DNA of 46,035 bases from Peptococcaceae bacterium (GTDB lineage: Bacteria; Bacillota; Desulfitobacteriia; Desulfitobacteriales; Syntrophobotulaceae), in NCBI GenBank assembly GCA_012520405.1, contig JAAYOJ010000204.1, positions 1 through 46,035 on the forward strand, given 5' to 3'. This document shows positions 33,771 to 42,555 of this stretch, piece by piece (within the stretch, counting starts at the first letter, position 1; every line of letters begins with the position of its first letter). Both the position numbers and the translations under genes were made by a program. The notes below the pieces were generated by a model. It was not told the origin of the DNA. It did not search any database and saw nothing but the letters and a program-made list of their open reading frames with translations.

Positions 33771-35399
33771 TTAAGCCATAAACAATTCTATATCCTCATC
33801 AACTGTGCCGATACCGGCAATGCCGAATTTCTCAACTAAAACTTTAGCTACATTGGGAGACAGGAAGCCCGGCAAAGTGGGGCCAAGGTGGATATTCTTT
33901 ATACCAAGATACAGCAGGGCCAGCAATACTATTACAGCTTTCTGCTCGTACCAAGCAATATTGAAGGCAAGCGGTAGTTTATTAATGTCGTCCAGGCCGA
34001 ATACTTCTTTCAGCTTCAGAGCAATTAAAGCCAGTGAATAGGAGTCGTTGCACTGTCCGGCATCCAATACTCTGGGAATTCCACCGATATCCCCCAGATT
34101 AAGCTTATTATAGCGATACTTTGCACAGCCGGCGGTGAGAATAACAGTGTCCTGCGGTAGTTTTTGGGCAAATTCGGTGTAATATGCCCTGGATTTCATA
34201 CGTCCGTCACACCCAGCCATAACAAAGAATTTTTTAATGGCGCCGGATTTGACAGCGTCAACCACCTTGTCCGCCACAGCCAGCACCTGATTATAGGCAA
34301 AGCCACCTACAATGCTACCGGTTTCAATTTCATCCGGAGCAGGAAGAGTCTTGGCAAGAGCAATGATCCCAGAAAAATCTTTCTTGCCCTTTTCATCAGG
34401 CATAATGTGTTTGCAGCCCGGGAAACCGGTGGAACCGGTGGTGAAAATTCTGTTTCTAATCTCTTCGCTTCTGGGCGGCACGATACAGTTAGTAGTGAAC
34501 AAAATAGGCCCATGGAAAGATGCAAACTCATCCAGCTGCTTCCACCAGGCGTTGCCGTAATTTCCGACAAAGTGGCTGTATTTTTTAAAAGCAGGATAAT
34601 AATGAGCGGGCAACATTTCGCTATGGGTATAAACGTCCACGCCCGTATCCTCGGTCTGTTCAAGCAGCTGTTCCAAGTCAACCAAATCGTGACCGGAAAT
34701 CAGGATTGCCGGATTTTTTCTTACTCCGATATTCACTTCCGTAATCTCGGGCTTGCCGTACCTGGAGGTGTTGGCTTCATCGAGAAGGGCCATAGCCTTT
34801 ACACCATATTCCCCTGTTTTCAGCGTCAACGCCACAAGGTCATCGGCGGTGAGGGAATCATCCAGCAATGCTGCCAGGGTCTCATAAATATAGGCATTAA
34901 TCTCTAGGTTCTCCTTACCGATATTCTGAGCATGTTCCGTATAAGCAGCCATGCCCTTGAGACCGTAAGTAATCATTTCTCGGAGGGAACGCACATCCTC
35001 GTCTGTAGTGGCCAACACTCCGACGGAGGCAGCCTTTTCCAGCATAGACGCTCTGGAATTAGCGGTAAAGGTCGCGGCGTCGTGCAAGGTTCCGACATCA
35101 ATCGTTTTTTTGAGTTCATCACGGATGGCGAGCATTTTCATAATCTGTTTTTCTATAGCATCTTCGTCAAAATTAGCATTGGTGATTGTCATGAAGAGAC
35201 TGCTTAGTACTTCATAATTCGTATCACCAAGCTTTTTAACATCCAATTTCCCTTTAACTACAAGCTCCGAAATTCCTTTCAGCGTGTAGATTAGTAGGTC
35301 CTGCAGACGGGCGAGCTCTTCATTTTTTCCACATACACCACGGACTGTACAGCCTTTTCCCCCCGCAGTCTCCTGACACTGATAGCAAAACATACTCAT
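33771..35399 (-). CDS. hcp: Hydroxylamine reductase (class I hybrid cluster protein)
   Basis: A 542-residue cytoplasmic FeS protein. The N-terminal cysteines read [19 protein letters not shown], spacing CX2CX8CX5C, the class I arrangement found in anaerobes that binds a cubane cluster. Hybrid-cluster ligands are in the second half: [41 protein letters not shown] and [17 protein letters not shown]. Hcp reduces hydroxylamine in vitro; in vivo it is linked to nitric oxide detoxification (NO to N2O). The rubredoxin gene is 27 bp upstream, and this pairing suggests an electron donor. GGAGGAAG precedes the ATG. Confidence 0.95.
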   Translation of the reverse strand: MSMFCYQCQETAGGKGCTVRGVCGKNEELARLQDLLIYTLKGISELVVKGKLDVKKLGDTNYEVLSSLFMTITNANFDEDAIEKQIMKMLAIRDELKKTIDVGTLHDAATFTANSRASMLEKAASVGVLATTDEDVRSLREMITYGLKGMAAYTEHAQNIGKENLEINAYIYETLAALLDDSLTADDLVALTLKTGEYGVKAMALLDEANTSRYGKPEITEVNIGVRKNPAILISGHDLVDLEQLLEQTEDTGVDVYTHSEMLPAHYYPAFKKYSHFVGNYGNAWWKQLDEFASFHGPILFTTNCIVPPRSEEIRNRIFTTGSTGFPGCKHIMPDEKGKKDFSGIIALAKTLPAPDEIETGSIVGGFAYNQVLAVADKVVDAVKSGAIKKFFVMAGCDGRMKSRAYYTEFAQKLPQDTVILTAGCAKYRYNKLNLGDIGGIPRVLDAGQCNDSYSLALIALKLKEVFGLDDINKLPLAFNIAWYEQKAVIVLLALLYLGIKNIHLGPTLPGFLSPNVAKVLVEKFGIAGIGTVDEDIELFMA

Positions 35400-35426
35400 A
35401 TTCGCTTCCTCCTCTAAAATGAATGT

Positions 35427-35591
35427 TTAGTCTTCAACCGGTTCAAAATCGTCTTTGCCTACAAAACAAATCGGGCATTGCCAATCATCGGGAAGGTCTT
35501 CAAATTTTGTGCCAGGCGCTACCCCGCCGTCAGGATCGCCGATCTCCGGGTCGTAAACATAACCGCAGGGTATACATTGATATTTTTTCAT
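35427..35591 (-). CDS. Rubredoxin
   Basis: A 54-residue rubredoxin found by translating the gap upstream of hcp. It starts [20 protein letters not shown] and contains the usual [16 protein letters not shown]. Four cysteines bind one iron. The residue after the fourth cysteine is Phe (CPICFVGKD) where rubredoxins almost always have Gly, so one knuckle is altered. AAGGAGG lies 7 nt before the ATG. It is cotranscribed with hcp and may deliver electrons to it. Confidence 0.93.
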   Translation of the reverse strand: MKKYQCIPCGYVYDPEIGDPDGGVAPGTKFEDLPDDWQCPICFVGKDDFEPVED

Positions 35592-35641
35592 ATACTACCT
35601 CCTTTGTTTTTAATGTTTAATCACTCAACTAGGAATACATT

Positions 35642-35650
35642 ATTATACCA
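35642..35650 (-). promoter_or_regulatory. Extended -10 promoter for rubredoxin-hcp
   Basis: On the minus strand TGGTATAAT combines a perfect -10 with the TGn extension; the -35 region is poor. The predicted start near 35635 gives a leader of about 45 nt. I see no clear FNR- or Rex-type palindrome nearby. Confidence 0.5.
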
Positions 35651-35748
35651 TTTTCGTGCTCCTTTTGCTATTTATACCTACATTGTTAAAATTTTTCTCT
35701 TAAAAGTCAAATATGAATGGAAAGCTCGATTTTGTCGTCTAATAACAG

Positions 35749-36636
35749 TTAGGACGTTCTTGTAAGCTTTTTGCCTGCTGTTGAGCATGGAACCGGCTTT
35801 CTCCGGTCAAAAACATAATTGCTGGCGTTCTTATCATGAAGTAAGGATAGAGCTTCATCTAGGCCTTCACCCAACTCATCAAGGGAATGGGCATCAGAAC
35901 CTACGGTAAACACTTTTATTCCCGATTTTATTGCTAAATCCAAAATCTCTTTGGTTGGATGAAATTCTTTTAAACCTCTTCTACGGCTTGAAGTATTGAT
36001 TTCAATTCCCATTTCTCTCTTTTCCATTTCTTTAAATACCGGTTCTATAGCTCCACGATGAAGAGTGTAGGCATTAACACCTAAAAATTGAACGCCATAT
36101 CTCCTATAAAGATCAATATGGGCGATGCAATCAAAAAGATTTGTTTTCACTGCTTCCATTAATACTGCAAAATATTCTTCCCGTACTGTAGCAGCACTCC
36201 TGCTCTTAAAATAGTACGGGCTTTCTTTTTTGGAAGAAATAGAAAGGTGGTCCAGACAGTGAATTGCGCCCATAACAAAATCGAAGGGGTAGTTATTAAC
36301 AATTTTTTCAATATAATTTTCCTCACCGGGGCAATATCCTATCTCTACGCCGGCCTTAATTTTAAGGCCGGATTCTTTAAATTCAGTTTGGGCCTGGGTA
36401 ATTTCCCTAAAATAACTGTCCAACCAGTTAAGCTTGTAAACAGAGTGTTTTACTCCATTTAGCCTGACGAAGTTATCCTTTGCTTTTCGCTCAGGATCCA
36501 ATTCAATATGAGTGCAAAAACAAATCTCCCTCAATTTCAAAGCTAATGCTTTATGGCAAAAGTCCTTTATAGTAGCGGCAGAGGCATCTATGGAATAATT
36601 GGGGTGAACATGATAATCGGTTTTATAATTATGCAC
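35749..36636 (-). CDS. PHP-domain phosphoesterase (HisK-like)
   Basis: A 295-residue polymerase-and-histidinol-phosphatase (PHP) domain protein. Metal-binding motifs follow the family order: YHVHPNYSIDA at the N-terminus, FCTHIE, AGVEIGY, MGAIHCLD, IAHIDLYRR and VGSDAHS. Histidinol-phosphatase of histidine synthesis is the best-known member of this size. No his genes are near, so another phosphoester substrate is possible. The start is GTG at 36636 with GGAGG upstream. The gene follows the terminator-like hairpin at 36673-36706, which leaves little space for its own promoter. Confidence 0.75.
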   Translation of the reverse strand: MHNYKTDYHVHPNYSIDASAATIKDFCHKALALKLREICFCTHIELDPERKAKDNFVRLNGVKHSVYKLNWLDSYFREITQAQTEFKESGLKIKAGVEIGYCPGEENYIEKIVNNYPFDFVMGAIHCLDHLSISSKKESPYYFKSRSAATVREEYFAVLMEAVKTNLFDCIAHIDLYRRYGVQFLGVNAYTLHRGAIEPVFKEMEKREMGIEINTSSRRRGLKEFHPTKEILDLAIKSGIKVFTVGSDAHSLDELGEGLDEALSLLHDKNASNYVFDRRKPVPCSTAGKKLTRTS

Positions 36637-36672
36637 TATTACTTCCTCCTTTAATATCCCCCACTATTCTTA

Positions 36673-36706
36673 CAAAAAAATAGAGAATATAATCCCCTAT
36701 TTTTAT
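36673..36706 (-). terminator. Terminator of the solute-binding/LuxR unit
   Basis: On the minus strand AAAAATAGGG and CTCTATTTTT pair (one G.U) around a short A/T loop and continue into T residues. It lies about 55 bp past the LuxR-type stop. Because the PHP gene starts only 40 bp further on, the hairpin could also act as an attenuator for it. Confidence 0.55.
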
Positions 36707-36760
36707 AAGTGCTATTAAATTATTTGCAATAAGAATATTATAGCATATTGAGCGTGCTGT

Positions 36761-38395
36761 TTATTTATAATCCCATCCCATCTCTTTCAACTTATTGACA
36801 TATTTCAGCAGGTCTTGTCTGGAGGAAACATTGAGCTTCATATAGATACGCTTATTATGGGTTTTTATGGTATTTATGCTCAGGCAGAGAATTTGCGTGA
36901 TTTCTTTAGCTGTATAGCCTTGTACATAGAGATTAAAAACAGCTCGTTCCGCAGGCGAAAGGGTCTTGGTGTTATTTACGAATTCCTTAAACACCGTTTC
37001 AGATAAATCTGCCTCGGACTTTAACGAAGGTTCTTCATTTTGGACCGAAAGGAACTGAATAAGATCATCTATCTCAGGAATTTTCGTGACAGGATTACGG
37101 CTAAAATCCTTAGATTTAATAATATCCAGCCCTTCCGTTATGGGTTTCAGATAGCGGCGGCTGATGAGGGAAGATAACACAACTCCAACGATAAATAAAA
37201 TCAAGCAGAGAAAAGTCAAACGCATCTTTGCATAGGTAAGTTGTGAAGTCACATCTTTTTGTGGCAACATGATGGCTACAGCCCATTTTTGATCTTCAAA
37301 GACTGATCCTTTAGGATAAAGCTGAACCTCCTCATGTAAGCCGATAAAAGCAATATCTTTTTCCAGGACATAGGTAGATAAAGATTTCGGGCCCTTGGCA
37401 ATCCAGAGGGACTGGCCGGGCAATCCGCTGTCATGAGCAAGATATCCTCCTGCAAACAAAGCTTCTGAGCTATGGAGCACAGTATCTTTAAAGGGAGAAA
37501 GCATAGAGAAAATACGACTGTAGTTACTATTATCGGGCATATAGGTAAGCTTAAACAACATAGAGCTGACCTCAAAGCCACACACTCCAAACACATTGCC
37601 GTAAGAATCAAGGAGAGGTATGGAACACAGCATAACTTTTTCACTGGTCCCCGGTAAAATAAGCGAGGGGCTCCAATAATACAGGCGAGAAAGTGGAAGC
37701 CGGTATTTTTTGGCCCGCTCCAATGGCAATTGATAATAGCATGCCCCCCTTATATCCATTTCCATAGCCCATTGGGAATGGAGAGGAAGGGAATTTTTAC
37801 GGGCAATATTCGGAAAGCCGCGAAGAACCTGAATCGTAGGAGCGGATGAACTTATAATATTCGGTTCCATATTCTTTAAATATAAGCCCGCTCGAGAGTA
37901 GGCGGCATTTTCTAAATTAGGGTTCACCGTGGCATCTAAAATAACAAAGACACCACTACTCTTGGCCTTCTGCAGAGAAAATAAAAGGCGTTCGTATTCA
38001 TTTTCTATGATATCTTCTAAAAGCTCAGGATGGTTAGGCAAATCCTTAATCTGAAGCCCACGATTCAGAAGATTTTTTTCCATACTTTCAGATAAGCCTC
38101 TGGACAGATCCACCGCATAAACGGAAAGGTTCCCAAACTGTTTATAAATATCATCTCTCATATAGGATAGTTCTCTTTGCATTGCTTTAATGTTTTCATT
38201 TTGCCCGGCGGTGAAGGAGCCTGTTCCCAAGAGAATTACAATAACACCAAAAAGCATGGTAAATACAAGCACGATTAAAAATAAAAACAGCCTAAGGCGC
38301 ATAGGAATACCAAAAGTATTGGCATTTTCTAAAATTTTCCATAAATTATGAACCTTCGTTTTTAGGGATAATTCTTTAAGGAACAACTCAATCAC
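36761..38395 (-). CDS. Membrane-anchored LuxR-type regulator with extracellular sensor
   Basis: A 544-residue one-component regulator. A first membrane helix (about 32-58, RLRLFLFLIVLVFTMLFGVI) leads into a large extracytoplasmic domain of some 330 residues. This has a helical start and paired alpha/beta halves like double-Cache sensors (DATVNPNLENAAYSRAG; SIPLLDSYGNVFGVCGFEVS). A second helix (about 391-416) returns to the cytoplasm. After a short linker, residues 478-540 are a LuxR/FixJ HTH (LSPAERAVFNLYVQGYTAKE, then SINTIKTHNKRIYMKL). No kinase, receiver or HAMP domain is evident. It lies 12 bp after a solute-binding lipoprotein gene, which suggests that the two cooperate in ligand sensing. 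Confidence 0.8.
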   Translation of the reverse strand: MIELFLKELSLKTKVHNLWKILENANTFGIPMRLRLFLFLIVLVFTMLFGVIVILLGTGSFTAGQNENIKAMQRELSYMRDDIYKQFGNLSVYAVDLSRGLSESMEKNLLNRGLQIKDLPNHPELLEDIIENEYERLLFSLQKAKSSGVFVILDATVNPNLENAAYSRAGLYLKNMEPNIISSSAPTIQVLRGFPNIARKNSLPLHSQWAMEMDIRGACYYQLPLERAKKYRLPLSRLYYWSPSLILPGTSEKVMLCSIPLLDSYGNVFGVCGFEVSSMLFKLTYMPDNSNYSRIFSMLSPFKDTVLHSSEALFAGGYLAHDSGLPGQSLWIAKGPKSLSTYVLEKDIAFIGLHEEVQLYPKGSVFEDQKWAVAIMLPQKDVTSQLTYAKMRLTFLCLILFIVGVVLSSLISRRYLKPITEGLDIIKSKDFSRNPVTKIPEIDDLIQFLSVQNEEPSLKSEADLSETVFKEFVNNTKTLSPAERAVFNLYVQGYTAKEITQILCLSINTIKTHNKRIYMKLNVSSRQDLLKYVNKLKEMGWDYK

Positions 38396-38407
38396 CTAAA
38401 TGCATTT

Positions 38408-39832
38408 TTATCTGCCAAAGATCAGATCGTTGATAAAATGTTCACAAACCCCTTTAGACACACTGTCAAAAACCGCCTCGGGGTCTTGGTCTTGGTCTTG
38501 GATCTGTTGTTGGTATTTTTCCTTGGAAGAAGATGCAGTGGCTATTAAACGTTCCTCATAGTCTTTCTGCATTTCATCAAACCCTTCTACAACAGGGGGT
38601 ATATAAAAATCATAGTCTTGCTGCATCTGGATCACCGTAGTGCGGAGAGCAGCGATTCGAGCATCGGTATAGCTTTCAATCCCATTGTCCATAACATTGC
38701 CATAAGCTTCTTTGGTCACAGGAAGATAGCCCGAGCCCGTGGAAGAAACAAAGGTCAGATTTTGCTTTGTGGCTGTAAACCATTTCAAAAAAACAACCGC
38801 CGCATATTCTTTTTCCGGGGTGGAGTTCATAACGCACATCCCGCTGCCCCTCTGTATAGCGACCTTTTTTCCTCCCTCAAAGACAGGATAAGGTAAGATA
38901 GCATACTCAGCCGGCTCAGTTGTGTTATCCCCATAGGTAATGATTGGGGAGAAAAATAAGACCCCGGCCGTAGAACCAGTGCTACAGACTACATCGCCGG
39001 TTTTGGCAAGGTCAGAAGCATAGCCATTAAAGATAGCAATGTGGCCCCGAACAGCGGGGGAATAATAACAATTCCAGATCCGTAAAAACTCAGGCGCTGA
39101 AAGCTGAAGCCGTCCATCCTTAATAAACTCTTTACCTAACTGCTTATAGCCTACTTGAGCAAGATTAAACAAGGAATCAGGGACATAAAAGGCCTTGCCG
39201 TCGTTAGCAATTTCCGGGGTTTGCTTATCAGTCCACTCATAATATTTCTCTGCGGCTTCCAGTATCCCTTCAAAAGTTGCTAAGCTATCTAAACTAATTC
39301 CGGTCTCTTCGGAAAATCGATTGAAAATGGTTTTATTAACAAAAAGAACCTCTGTGGATTTAGCGAAAGGAAATACATAAAGCTTTTTATCGGTCAAACG
39401 CCCCTCTTCCAAGAACTGGGGTATATAGGCAGCGAGCTCCTCCTCAGTAAAAAAGGGGTCCAGCTCAAGAAGCAAATCCTTTTCTGCAAGAATCAAAGCG
39501 GTTTTAGGGTAAACCGTAGAAATATCCGGTAAGGCAGGTGCTCCGGGATCACCGTTAGCTGCCATGGTAAGCTTTTTGTGGAGATCAGCAGAGCCGGATA
39601 TGGAGGTTACGCTAAGAACAATACCCTCCTCCGCTCCCACAGTCGCATTGAATTCATCCACCATAGCGTCCATGGTGTCCTTCATTTGCCCTCCGAAATT
39701 ATGCCATATAGTTAACGTCACAGGTTGCTTAGGACTGAGCAGCTTTTTACTTTGGCAGCCGGTAAGCAACAGGAGGAAAGTCAATAGGCAAATAAAGGCG
39801 GTATAAAACTTCCTCCTCTTTTCTCTATGCAC
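38408..39832 (-). CDS. Extracellular solute-binding lipoprotein (ABC family 1-like)
   Basis: A 474-residue substrate-binding protein. The signal peptide ends in the lipobox LLTGC, so it is anchored to the outer face of the membrane. VTLTIWHNFGGQMKDTMDAM and DPGAPALPDISTVYP, then VFPFAKSTEVLFVNKTIF, are typical of carbohydrate-type binding proteins. VFLKWFTATKQN is the usual late segment. No permease or ATPase gene is adjacent; the only partner is the membrane LuxR-type gene directly downstream. That suggests a sensory rather than a transport role, though an unlinked transporter is possible. The start is GTG at 39832, with AAGGGGG eight nt upstream. Confidence 0.85.
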   Translation of the reverse strand: MHREKRRKFYTAFICLLTFLLLLTGCQSKKLLSPKQPVTLTIWHNFGGQMKDTMDAMVDEFNATVGAEEGIVLSVTSISGSADLHKKLTMAANGDPGAPALPDISTVYPKTALILAEKDLLLELDPFFTEEELAAYIPQFLEEGRLTDKKLYVFPFAKSTEVLFVNKTIFNRFSEETGISLDSLATFEGILEAAEKYYEWTDKQTPEIANDGKAFYVPDSLFNLAQVGYKQLGKEFIKDGRLQLSAPEFLRIWNCYYSPAVRGHIAIFNGYASDLAKTGDVVCSTGSTAGVLFFSPIITYGDNTTEPAEYAILPYPVFEGGKKVAIQRGSGMCVMNSTPEKEYAAVVFLKWFTATKQNLTFVSSTGSGYLPVTKEAYGNVMDNGIESYTDARIAALRTTVIQMQQDYDFYIPPVVEGFDEMQKDYEERLIATASSSKEKYQQQIQDQDQDPEAVFDSVSKGVCEHFINDLIFGR

Positions 39833-39916
39833 CCGAAAAACCCCCTTTTATTTAATTTTTAAGTTACTATATCCTTTTTACCAGATATTGGACAGAATTA
39901 AAACACCTTTGAGAAA

Positions 39917-39983
39917 AAAATCACCCCAAAATCACCCCTTAAAATCACCCCATCTATAGCTTTATTCATCTCATGGGGTGATT
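39917..39983. repeat. Cluster of TCACCCC elements in a divergent promoter region
   Basis: AAAATCACCCC occurs at 39917-39927, 39928-39938 and 39941-39951, spaced 11 and 13 bp. An inverted copy GGGGTGATT lies at 39975-39983. Repeats at about one helical turn, in a gap between divergent genes, look like an operator array. No strong -35/-10 pair is seen on either side, which fits activator-dependent promoters. The nearby membrane LuxR-type protein is the obvious candidate binder. Confidence 0.65.
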
Positions 39984-40047
39984 ACAACTCCCAAAATTAA
40001 TTACACAATGAACTTATGAAAACCATTTGCAAGAAAGGAGTTAAAGC

Positions 40048-40800
40048 ATGAAAAAAGTTTTTACAGTTTTCGTTTCTTTGTCCATCATCCTCTTCTTCCT
40101 GCTTAGCGGTTGTGGAGGCAGCCAAGAGACCGGCAAAACTGCGGAGCAAAAGTCTGCCGCCCAGCAAGGACAATCCCAAGCTGCAGAACCACCCGCTGAA
40201 GAACAGGAGGCTTCGAATGGTTCGGAAGAAGAAGCCCAGGCGGAAGAGGCGGAAGAGCCTGAAGAGCCTGAAGAGTCCGCCACTATGCCCGAAATGGGAG
40301 ACCGGCTGGCAAAGGCCTACAAAGATTTAATGGCCAGCGGCAAGTATTATATGAAATACCGCATGACCGCTGATGGGGAAAGCATTGACGCGGAAATTGC
40401 CTACAATGGTGATGATTTTGCCACCAAAACCGTGGTGGGCGGCACGGAAAACCGTATGATTATCAAAGACAAAAAGATGTATATGATTGATCACGATACC
40501 AAGACGGTTATGATTATGAGCTCTGCGGATTTTGAAGAGGAAGAAGAAGATATTGACTACGCAGGATTAGTCTTTGTAAAAGACGGACAGGGAGATTTCC
40601 TGGGCCAAACTCTCCCCTATGAAGAATATTCCGAAGATGGCACCCTCGTAAAATACTTCTTCCAGGGTAATAAACTGGTAGGCATGGAAATGAATATCGA
40701 CGGAATGATCCAAGTGTTAGAGATTTTCGAATTGAGCGGAAATATACCTTCCGGTATGTTTGACATCCCCAAAGATTATGAACAGCAAAATATAGGCTAA
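40048..40800 (+). CDS. Lipoprotein with Glu/Ala-rich linker (hypothetical)
   Basis: A 250-residue lipoprotein. The signal peptide ends in LLSGC. Residues 25-80 form a low-complexity acidic linker rich in Glu, Ala and Pro. The folded part (about 80-245) alternates strands in the manner of LolA-like or DUF4412-like outer-surface proteins (YYMKYRMTADGESIDAEIAY, MIIKDKKMYMIDHDTKTVMI); this fold guess is weak. AAGGAG lies 7-8 nt before the ATG. It is the first gene of an envelope operon running to the window edge, divergent from the solute-binding gene across the TCACCCC array. Confidence 0.7.
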   Translation: MKKVFTVFVSLSIILFFLLSGCGGSQETGKTAEQKSAAQQGQSQAAEPPAEEQEASNGSEEEAQAEEAEEPEEPEESATMPEMGDRLAKAYKDLMASGKYYMKYRMTADGESIDAEIAYNGDDFATKTVVGGTENRMIIKDKKMYMIDHDTKTVMIMSSADFEEEEEDIDYAGLVFVKDGQGDFLGQTLPYEEYSEDGTLVKYFFQGNKLVGMEMNIDGMIQVLEIFELSGNIPSGMFDIPKDYEQQNIG

Positions 40801-40862
40801 ACCATAATATGTCAAATTATCAGAAAACTAATAATTTTTAAAAAAGTGAGGAGAGATTGATA

Positions 40863-41207
40863 ATGAGTGAAAACCAAATAAACAACCTTGATGTTCCGGA
40901 GTTTGATCCTGAAGACATTGAAAAAGGAAAAACCATGGCAGGTCTTGCCTATATCTTATTTTTCCTCCCCCTCATTGTTTGTCCGGATTCTTCTTTTGGA
41001 AAATTCCATGCCAATCAGGGTCTTTTGCTTTTAATTACCGGCGTTGTCGGTACCGTAGTTTTAAGCATTATCCCTATTATCGGCTGGATACTGTTGCCTC
41101 TTTTTTCCCTAGTGCTTCTGGTCTTTGTGATAATAGGACTTATCAATGGGCTGCAAGGAAAAGTAAAACGGCTACCGCTCATTGGCAAATTTAATATTAT
41201 TAAATAA
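40863..41207 (+). CDS. Small membrane protein (DUF4870-like)
   Basis: A 114-residue protein with a hydrophilic N-terminus and three hydrophobic segments (MAGLAYILFFLPLIV, GLLLLITGVVGTVVLSIIPII and LPLFSLVLLVFVIIGLI). The FGKFHANQGLLLLI segment recalls DUF4870-type proteins, in which an F-H-A-x-Q motif precedes a helix. The function is unknown. The start ATG at 40863 is set by GAGGAG nine nt upstream. It lies 62 bp after the preceding lipoprotein gene, in the same orientation. Confidence 0.65.
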   Translation: MSENQINNLDVPEFDPEDIEKGKTMAGLAYILFFLPLIVCPDSSFGKFHANQGLLLLITGVVGTVVLSIIPIIGWILLPLFSLVLLVFVIIGLINGLQGKVKRLPLIGKFNIIK

Positions 41208-41244
41208 TCGATAGACAAGGAATTCATGGAAAGGAGATTTCTTT

Positions 41245-41736
41245 ATGAAAAAAGCCTTTATCCTTTGTCTGATACTTGTTCTCATTCTTATTCCAGCAGG
41301 CTGTAAAAGCCCATCGGAGATGGCTGCCGAAAAGTTAACTGAAAAAGTTTTAGAAGATATAACCGGAGGCAAGGTCAATGTTGATGGGGAGAAGGTCACC
41401 ATAGAAACAGAGGATGGTTCTGAATTATCCCTAGGAGGCAATGAATGGCCTAAGGATAAGCTCGGTAAGGCTATCCCCAAACTGGATGGGAAGGTAACCT
41501 ATGTAGCCAACTCCGATGCATTGTGCATGATTACCGTGGAAGGTATCAAGACTGCGGAATTTGAAAAATATCTGGAAAAAGTCAAAGACGCAGGTTACAC
41601 CCAAAATGAAGTCAGCTACTCGGATAGTTCATCCAAGGCCTACATGGCTACCAATGCCGATGATATTGCTTTCCAACTCACTTACCTGATTGAAAGCGAA
41701 GAGGTCACTATAACCGTTGGCAAAAACCAAAAGTAA
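41245..41736 (+). CDS. Small lipoprotein, single WP-type domain (DUF6591-like)
   Basis: A 163-residue lipoprotein with lipobox IPAGC. After a short helical stretch, one domain (about 72-160) shows the order EWPKDKLGKAIPKLDGKV, a strand, AEFEKYLEKVKDAGYTQ, more strands. The same order occurs in the next gene, so they are paralogues. It resembles proteins I have seen labelled DUF6591, with unknown function. AAGGAG precedes the ATG. Confidence 0.7.
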   Translation: MKKAFILCLILVLILIPAGCKSPSEMAAEKLTEKVLEDITGGKVNVDGEKVTIETEDGSELSLGGNEWPKDKLGKAIPKLDGKVTYVANSDALCMITVEGIKTAEFEKYLEKVKDAGYTQNEVSYSDSSSKAYMATNADDIAFQLTYLIESEEVTITVGKNQK

Positions 41737-41760
41737 GAATACCGAAAGGAATGACTATAA

Positions 41761-42522
41761 ATGAAAAAATATTTTATTGTCATCTTAGCCATTTTCCTTA
41801 TTTTCGCCCTTATACCCGGTTGCGGAGATAACTCAGAAAAAAACCAGGGGCCTTCGGAGGCTCTAAATGAGCTGGAAGAAGCCGGTGAAGCCCTTGAAGA
41901 TCTTGAAGAAGCTATGTCCTTCTTAGCAAACCCTGGCTGGCCAACGGGCAAAATCTCCGATAAAATTCCCGAGTACCCTTATGGTGAAGTAACCAATTCC
42001 GGAGACTTTGGAGACGGAGAATATGCCATCACAATCTCCCCCACCAATAAAGAGGAATTAGAAGAGTATTTTAATCTTCTTGAATCACAGGGCTTTACCA
42101 TTACCGATGCGGGGCGTGGGGCAAGACTAGGTACTGTCGCCATTCGCACCCAATTTAAATCCTCTGATACCTTGCAACTGATCGTTTCGGATTTGGGGAC
42201 ATCCGAGTGGCCTGCTTTCCCCGGAGAGCTTCTTCCTCCCGATAAAGGAATCCTCTATGGCGAACCCTATATCGTCGAGTTATCCGATAGTGATAAGGCC
42301 AGCGGTCATTATTATTCAGCCAGCTTCACTCTTATAGATCTCACCGAAGAAGATGGCTATGCCTTTGTAGATAAGCAAGTGGACAATGGCTGGTCTGGCG
42401 GCTATGATATGGCCTCCAAAGAAGTCCAAATTGACGGTGTGACTTGTGAATTGATGTTTCAATTCGTCCAGTATGATGACGAGCAAGCTGACTTTATTTT
42501 AGAGGCATGGGCAAAACAATAA
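41761..42522 (+). CDS. Lipoprotein with a duplicated WP-type domain
   Basis: A 253-residue lipoprotein with lipobox IPGC and a short acidic coiled stretch (ALNELEEAGEALEDLEEA). The first domain (about 58-142) starts GWPTGKISDKIPEYPYGEV and contains LEEYFNLLESQGFTI, paralogous to the preceding gene. A second, more diverged copy (about 148-253) starts EWPAFPGELLPP and contains YAFVDKQVDNGWSG in the equivalent helix. AAAGGA lies upstream of the ATG, 24 bp after the previous stop. Its role is unknown; the membership in this operon points to the cell surface. Confidence 0.7.
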   Translation: MKKYFIVILAIFLIFALIPGCGDNSEKNQGPSEALNELEEAGEALEDLEEAMSFLANPGWPTGKISDKIPEYPYGEVTNSGDFGDGEYAITISPTNKEELEEYFNLLESQGFTITDAGRGARLGTVAIRTQFKSSDTLQLIVSDLGTSEWPAFPGELLPPDKGILYGEPYIVELSDSDKASGHYYSASFTLIDLTEEDGYAFVDKQVDNGWSGGYDMASKEVQIDGVTCELMFQFVQYDDEQADFILEAWAKQ

Positions 42523-42555
42523 TTTTCTCAACAGGTTCTGAAAGTTGGTGACTTA

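Noticed and set aside
34164-34907. Long plus-strand open frame of 247 codons opposite hcp
   Set aside because: It is fully antisense to the well-supported hcp gene, has no ribosome site of note and its translation resembles no family.
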